A DNA stretch of 9,955 nt from Saprospiraceae bacterium (GTDB lineage Bacteria; Bacteroidota; Bacteroidia; Chitinophagales; Saprospiraceae): positions 1 through 9,955 of the forward strand of contig JALOMF010000112.1 of assembly GCA_025455635.1 (NCBI GenBank). Reading direction: 5' to 3'. Made by a program: the position numbers and the translations under genes. The notes under the pieces were generated by a model. That model was not told the origin of the DNA. It searched no databases and saw only the letters and a list, made by a program, of their open reading frames with translations. Position 1 is the stretch's first letter. Every line of letters begins with the position of its first letter. Below, in pieces: positions 6,403 to 9,955 of this stretch.

Positions 6403-6582
6403 TGCGGATTTCGGATTGCGGATTGCGGATTGGGGGCAGTGGGAATTTCAATTATCCCTGAGACCCCAAAAAGGCAATCGTGTATTCGCTTATCAAAGAT
6501 TCTGCGGCCTTGGCCAGCGGGCTACGGCAAAATCCGCAATCCGCAATCCCTGTCTGCCGACAGGCAGGCCAAATCCGCAATC
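6401..6582. repeat. ATTGCGG heptamer cluster with an inverted counterpart, nuoA-nuoB spacer
   Basis: From 6401 to 6435 the heptamer ATTGCGG (variants ATTTCGG and ATTGGGG) occurs five times in tandem. At 6531-6549 and 6572-6582 the reverse complement (AATCCGC units) appears, so the ends can pair across about 95-100 bp of spacer. The middle (6436-6530) shows no gene. The arrangement is that of a dispersed intergenic repeat family. It differs in sequence from the other two palindromes in this operon. Confidence 0.8.
6549..6568. repeat. 20-bp GC-rich hairpin inside the heptamer repeat region
   Basis: CCTGTC-TGCC-GACAGG forms a 6-bp stem with a 4-base loop, followed by a second partial repeat (CAGG). 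It separates two blocks of reverse-complement heptamers, so it may be an independent repeat inserted into the cluster. Confidence 0.6.
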
Positions 6583-6585
6583 AAT

Positions 6586-6939
6586 TCATTCCCATTTCAG
6601 CGCCCCCTTCTTGAAGATGTACATCAGGCCGATGAAGAGCACGGCCATGAAGGTGAACATTTCGAGGAGGCCCATGAGTCCCAGTTTTTTGAAGTTGACG
6701 GCCCAAGGGTACATGAAGATGACCTCCACATCGAAGAGGACGAAAAGGATGGCCACCAAAAAGTATTTTATGGAAAATGGGCTGCGGGCGTCGCCGATGG
6801 ACGGGATGCCGCACTCGAATGCGTCGTCCTTCACAGTGGTCTTTCGTTTGGGGCCAAGGAGGTGGGTACCGACCAACGTCGTCACCACAAAGCCAACGGC
6901 AACAAACAAAACCATCAGAATGGGAAGATACGGATTCAT
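6586..6939 (-). CDS. nuoA: NADH-quinone oxidoreductase subunit A
   Basis: With the ATG at 6939-6937 the protein has 117 residues, ending at TGA 6588-6586. It has three membrane helices (about 4-27, 57-81 and 86-109). The family motifs are FECGIP (41-46, in the loop that gates the quinone site) and LFDVEVIFMYPW (68-79) with the conserved Asp70 and Glu72 in helix 2. NuoA is a membrane-arm subunit holding the two arms together. The frame extends to a GTG at 6990, but the extra 17 residues (starting KKIFSSYFCTT) look unlike NuoA, and a likely -7 promoter element lies inside that extension, so the ATG is preferred. It is the first gene of the operon. Confidence 0.94.
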   Translation of the reverse strand: MNPYLPILMVLFVAVGFVVTTLVGTHLLGPKRKTTVKDDAFECGIPSIGDARSPFSIKYFLVAILFVLFDVEVIFMYPWAVNFKKLGLMGLLEMFTFMAVLFIGLMYIFKKGALKWE

Positions 6940-7303
6940 ATCGTTCAAATTTGTGGTGCAAAAATAGGAACTAAAAATTTTCTTTGGCACATTTTAAATC
7001 CCTTGAAAAACTACTGATTTTACTGATTTTCAGTAAGTAAACCACTTAGATTTGGAATTAAAACCTGCCATTTCAAGCGATGTTTTGGGTTTGATTTGGC
7101 TACGTTGCGAAAATCATGCAAATTTTATTTTGCAAGTTTTTTTCCACATCGCCCACCTAACCCGATTTGTAACGATTGGTTCACCAGAATTGCTAATTTT
7201 TTAACGGCCAAGTAAGCATGCAGTTGCCGATAAGCCGATGTTTTTACCAAACTTTGCCAAAGGACACTGCGAAGCGGAATTTCACCAAATCAAAATCAAA
7301 AAA
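6940..7303. other. Divergent intergenic region between nuoA and the hydrolase gene
   Basis: This AT-rich 364-bp region separates two divergent genes and must hold both promoters. It contains the nuoA -7 candidate, two tandem TACTGATTT units (7012-7029) followed by TCAGTA that can pair with the second unit, and a TAGATTTG at 7047-7054 facing the hydrolase without a clear -33 partner. An in-frame ATG at 7238 would lengthen the hydrolase by 22 residues lacking family similarity. I see no RNA gene or further ORF. Confidence 0.6.
6959..6966 (-). promoter_or_regulatory. Candidate Bacteroidota -7 promoter element for the nuo operon
   Basis: On the minus strand this reads TATTTTTG, an exact fit to the TAnnTTTG -7 consensus of Bacteroidota housekeeping promoters, about 20 bases before the nuoA ATG. 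That would give a very short leader. No good TTTG -33 element is seen at the expected distance, so this is a partial match in AT-rich sequence. Confidence 0.4.
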
Positions 7304-8134
7304 ATGATGCAACCCATTGATTTTCAACGAAAAAACAGAACTGGCACTCCGCTTTTTTTCCTGCATTGGCCACATCCGAAGCCACGTGCAGTGGTGTGCC
7401 TCGTGCATGGCATGGGCGAGCACGTGGGCAGGTATGCCCATGTCGCCAAATATTTTTTGGAAAACGGAATAGCCATGCTCGGCTTTGACCATCAAGGTCA
7501 TGGCCGCACCGTCGGCAAGCGGGGCCACTCCGAGGGGCTGGCGTCCATGCTCGATGATATTGACTTGCTGCTGTACGACGCGAGGGCGCTTTATCCGGGC
7601 AGTCCTATCTTTTTGTACGGCCACAGCATGGGCGGCAACCTCGTACTGAACCATGTTTTGCGAAGAAAACCAACCGTAGCGGGCGTGATAGCCACTGGGC
7701 CGTGGATTCGTTTGCCCAAGCCACCTTCGGCTTTATTGGTAGGCTTCGCAAAAACCATCTGCCACATTGCCCCCAAGCTGACCCAAGCAAATGGACTGGA
7801 TGTCAATGGTTTATCAAATGACATTGCCGTGATTCGAGCTTATCAGGCCGACCCGCTGGTGCATGACCGGATTTCGGTGAAAATGGGCGCTGAGCTATTG
7901 GCCGCCGCCAATTGGCTGGACTACTATAAAGGTGTAGCGCCCTGCCCTGCCCTCCTCATGCACGGCGAAAACGACCCCATCACTTCCCCCGGCGGCACCA
8001 TCGATTTTGCGAAGCGAATGACTGGTGATGTGACTTTGAAACTTTGGCCGGGTCTGAAACATGAAATCCACAACGAGCGTCAGCAAATCGAAATATTGGC
8101 TGAAATGGTCGGATGGATGGGGCGTGTTGCTTGA
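7304..8134 (+). CDS. Alpha/beta hydrolase, monoacylglycerol lipase-like (Hydrolase_4 family)
   Basis: Starting at ATG 7304, the protein has 276 residues. VCLVHGMGEHVGRY (31-44) is the oxyanion-hole region of monoglyceride lipases. GFDHQGHGRTVGKRGHSE (60-77) is the second family signature. GHSMGG (106-111) carries the nucleophile Ser108. HGENDPIT (220-227) holds the acid Asp224, and GLKHEIHNE (250-258) holds the base His253. The whole triad is present. Family members hydrolyse monoacylglycerols or lysophospholipids; the natural substrate here is unknown. No signal peptide is seen, so it is probably cytoplasmic or membrane-associated. The ATG pair at 7304 and 7307 directly precedes the conserved part, preferred over an in-frame ATG at 7238. 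The SCP2 gene follows after 44 bp on the same strand, so the two may be co-transcribed. Confidence 0.9.
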   Translation: MMQPIDFQRKNRTGTPLFFLHWPHPKPRAVVCLVHGMGEHVGRYAHVAKYFLENGIAMLGFDHQGHGRTVGKRGHSEGLASMLDDIDLLLYDARALYPGSPIFLYGHSMGGNLVLNHVLRRKPTVAGVIATGPWIRLPKPPSALLVGFAKTICHIAPKLTQANGLDVNGLSNDIAVIRAYQADPLVHDRISVKMGAELLAAANWLDYYKGVAPCPALLMHGENDPITSPGGTIDFAKRMTGDVTLKLWPGLKHEIHNERQQIEILAEMVGWMGRVA

Positions 8135-8178
8135 ATATTTGCATCTTTCCGCCACTTTTCAAAACTCAAATTCAATCA

Positions 8179-8529
8179 ATGGACCTTAGCAAACTTCCAA
8201 AGCTGGAAATCAATAATGCAAAAGACTTCATCACTTCCCTGCCAAGCAAGGTAAAACCGGAGTGGCTGAACGGCGTGGACACCAATTTTCACTTCGACAT
8301 TGACGGCGACAACGGCGGCGAGTTCAGCGTCATCGTCAAGGACAACGCAATGACCGTTCACCAAGGCTTCGTCGGGGAATCGAAGTGCAAAATCACGGCC
8401 AAGGAGAAGAATTTCTTGGCCCTGCTGAAAGGAGAACTGAACCCGATGATGGCCGTTTTCACGGGCAAAGTCAAAATCAGTAACACAGCTGAGATTATGA
8501 AATACGCCAAACTCTTTGGTATCATGTAA
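8179..8529 (+). CDS. SCP2 sterol-carrier domain protein
   Basis: This 116-residue protein begins at ATG 8179. After a short helix it follows the SCP2 fold pattern: hydrophobic strands FHFDIDGDNGGEFSVIVKDN, then the variable AMTVHQGFVG, then CKITAKEKNFLALLKGELNP, and the typical C-terminal helix region AVFTGKVKISNTAEIMKYAK ending LFGIM. SCP2 domains bind and present lipids in a hydrophobic tunnel. In bacteria they occur alone or fused to enzymes acting on lipids or acyl-CoA. Placement right after a lipase-like hydrolase suggests a shared lipid-handling task, which is inference. An in-frame ATG at 8113 overlaps the hydrolase and adds no family similarity, so 8179 is chosen. A strong terminator follows the stop. 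Confidence 0.9.
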   Translation: MDLSKLPKLEINNAKDFITSLPSKVKPEWLNGVDTNFHFDIDGDNGGEFSVIVKDNAMTVHQGFVGESKCKITAKEKNFLALLKGELNPMMAVFTGKVKISNTAEIMKYAKLFGIM

Positions 8530-8550
8530 TGTGCGGCTGCTGCCAATGCG

Positions 8551-8593
8551 AAGGCCGCAACTGTTGGAATTGACCCTCAGTTGCGGCTTTTTT
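8551..8593 (+). terminator. Rho-independent terminator after the hydrolase-SCP2 pair
   Basis: GCCGCAACTG (8554-8563) pairs perfectly with CAGTTGCGGC (8578-8587) over a 14-base loop. The stem can be extended by a G-T pair and two A-T pairs, and six T follow (8588-8593). It lies 22 bases after the SCP2 stop. Confidence 0.9.
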
Positions 8594-8717
8594 ATTTGGC
8601 TTGCTTTTTTCTTTTGAAAAAAATATCCCCTCGGTTAAACCTTCGGCGGTTATTTGGGTCAATCAAAAACCTTCCCGAAAAACCGCCATTTCCCATTTTC
8701 AATCAATCAGCGTAATC

Positions 8718-9955
8718 ATGGATAGAAGGACTACCCTTGCCAAACTTTTAGGGCAAACCCGGACGGACGATTCCGCCCAGACACTGGCCACGACCGCCGT
8801 AGTTTCTGGCATAGTGCCTTACACTGGGCCTTTCGGCTTCGAGCAAGCGGCACATTTGCTGCGGCGAACTACCTTCGGGGCCACTTACCAGCAGATAAAA
8901 GCAGTGGCCAACATGGGACTTGATGGTGCTATTGACCTCATTTTTGAGCCTGTGCCCACCCCTACCCCGCCCATCAATCCGAACTTCGAGAATGACCCCA
9001 ACGTGCCCATCGGTGAAACATGGGTGGACAAGGCCGTCACTGCCAACGTGCCCGGCCTACAAGGCTATCGGCAACAGTCAATGGCGGCTTGGACGCTGGC
9101 GCAAATTAGGTCGGAGGGGCTGAACATCCACGAAAAAATGGTGCTTTTTTGGCACAACCACTTCCCGGTTGCGGGCATCAACGATACCAGGTTTATCTAC
9201 AAATACGCCAACCTGCTGCGGCAGTTTGCGCTGGGCAATTTCAGGGACTTGACCAAGGCCATGACCCTCGACCCAGCCATGCTGCGCTACCTCAACGGCA
9301 GGGACAATACCGCCAATTCACCCAACGAAAACTACGCAAGGGAGCTGCTCGAACTCTTCACCATCGGCAAAGGGCCGCAGGTGGGGCCGGGCGACTACAC
9401 CCATTACACCGAGGACGATGTGGTGGAAATGGCCAAGGTGCTGACGGGTTGGGTTGACCGCCTGGTGGCTACTCCCACTGGACAAAATGTCGTTCAAATC
9501 GTTGAGGCGCAGTTTGTAAATAACCGCCACAACCAGACGACCAAGCAGCTGTCGCACCGCTTCGACGACCAGCAAATACCGAACATGGGCGACCAAGAAT
9601 ACGCCCATTTGATTGACATTATTTTTTCTAAAAATGAATGTGCCAGCTTCATCAGCCGAAAGCTGTACCGCTGGTTTGTTTACTACGACATCACGCAACA
9701 GGTTGAAGATGAGGTAATTGCGCCGCTGGCGCAAATCATTTTGGACAACGACTACGAGCTGCGGCCAGCGGTAGAGGCCCTGTTGCGAAGCGAGCATTTC
9801 TTCGACATCTTGAGCATGGGGCCGATGATTAAAAACCCGATTGACTTCACGATGGGCGTGTTCAAGACTTTTGACATTGACCTTTCGGGCGCCAATCAAG
9901 AGCAGGTCTATCGCATCTTTTGGAAGACTTTTTCGCCACACCAAGTTCAGATGCA
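8718..9955 (+). CDS. DUF1800 family protein, 3' end outside the window
   Basis: The frame from ATG 8718 stays open to the window edge, giving 412 codons so far. It contains the hallmarks of DUF1800: FGFEQAAHLLRRTTFG (about 40-55), EKMVLFWHNHFPV (139-151), NENYARELLELFTIG (203-217), VVEMAKVLTGWVDR, and RKLYRWFVYYD with LLRSEHFFD near the edge. The function of the family is unknown. Members in Bacteroidota, Planctomycetes and Proteobacteria are usually ~450-650 residues, often exported, and often next to a DUF1501 gene, which could lie just beyond the window. The N-terminus has a twin arginine (MDRRTTLAKLL), but the following stretch is only weakly hydrophobic, so a Tat signal is uncertain. It starts 124 bp after the terminator of the previous unit, so it should have its own promoter. 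Confidence 0.92.
   Translation, partial: MDRRTTLAKLLGQTRTDDSAQTLATTAVVSGIVPYTGPFGFEQAAHLLRRTTFGATYQQIKAVANMGLDGAIDLIFEPVPTPTPPINPNFENDPNVPIGETWVDKAVTANVPGLQGYRQQSMAAWTLAQIRSEGLNIHEKMVLFWHNHFPVAGINDTRFIYKYANLLRQFALGNFRDLTKAMTLDPAMLRYLNGRDNTANSPNENYARELLELFTIGKGPQVGPGDYTHYTEDDVVEMAKVLTGWVDRLVATPTGQNVVQIVEAQFVNNRHNQTTKQLSHRFDDQQIPNMGDQEYAHLIDIIFSKNECASFISRKLYRWFVYYDITQQVEDEVIAPLAQIILDNDYELRPAVEALLRSEHFFDILSMGPMIKNPIDFTMGVFKTFDIDLSGANQEQVYRIFWKTFSPHQVQM

Noticed and set aside
6401..6435. CRISPR array from the heptamer repeats
   Set aside because: Units are 7 bp in direct tandem with no spacers, and no cas gene is present.
6232..7017. Long plus-strand ORFs over nuoB and nuoA (261 and 238 codons)
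   Set aside because: They run across two real genes and a repeat spacer in antisense and show no recognisable domain.
7047..7054. TAGATTTG as promoter of the hydrolase gene
   Set aside because: It fits the -7 consensus, but there is no TTTG at the -33 distance and the leader would be ~240 bases, so I did not list it as a separate promoter.
9318..9944. Minus-strand ORF of 208 codons
   Set aside because: It is antisense to the DUF1800 gene, whose plus frame holds conserved family motifs throughout.

Overview
The window looks like a chromosomal segment of a Bacteroidota bacterium, possibly of the Saprospiria type. This rests on protein resemblance, on starts that mostly lack a Shine-Dalgarno sequence, on a TAnnTTTG-type promoter element before nuoA, and on a DUF1800 protein. 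The genus cannot be told from the sequence alone.

Layout from left to right. Positions 1-1743 (+ strand) are the edge of a surface-polysaccharide cluster. It holds the end of a cupin sugar-nucleotide 3,4-ketoisomerase, a complete membrane-anchored family 2 glycosyltransferase, and the first ~82 codons of a second family 2 glycosyltransferase coupled to it by an ATGA overlap. At about 1738-1746 this second gene breaks off against the 3' end of a convergent, equally broken gene of the HARE-HTH (HrgA/COG2958-like) family. Positions 2296-3778 (- strand) hold a stray nuoE 3' tail, a PD-(D/E)XK nuclease-family gene, and intact nuoE. Positions 4020-6939 (- strand) hold nuoD, nuoC, nuoB and nuoA. Positions 7304-8593 (+ strand) hold a monoacylglycerol-lipase-like hydrolase and an SCP2 sterol-carrier-like protein, closed by a strong terminator. 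From 8718 to the window edge runs a DUF1800 protein.

The core is the front of a complex I operon transcribed right to left as nuoA-B-C-D-E. It supplies part of the membrane arm (NuoA), the N2 cluster subunit (NuoB), the quinone-site partners (NuoC and NuoD) and the first peripheral 2Fe-2S subunit (NuoE). All key residues looked for are present, so these genes seem functional. nuoF, normally next, is not there. Downstream of nuoE come the nuclease gene, a duplicated nuoE tail, and a chimeric junction into polysaccharide genes.

Three of the four nuo spacers carry a different palindromic repeat: a 194-bp element with 46-bp terminal inverted repeats, an 86-bp near-perfect palindrome, and an inverted cluster of ATTGCGG heptamers. 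I found no defence system, CRISPR array, RNA gene or clear new multi-gene system. The most noteworthy structures are the flanked nuclease cassette at nuoE, the two-gene truncation junction, and the palindromes inside the nuo operon.
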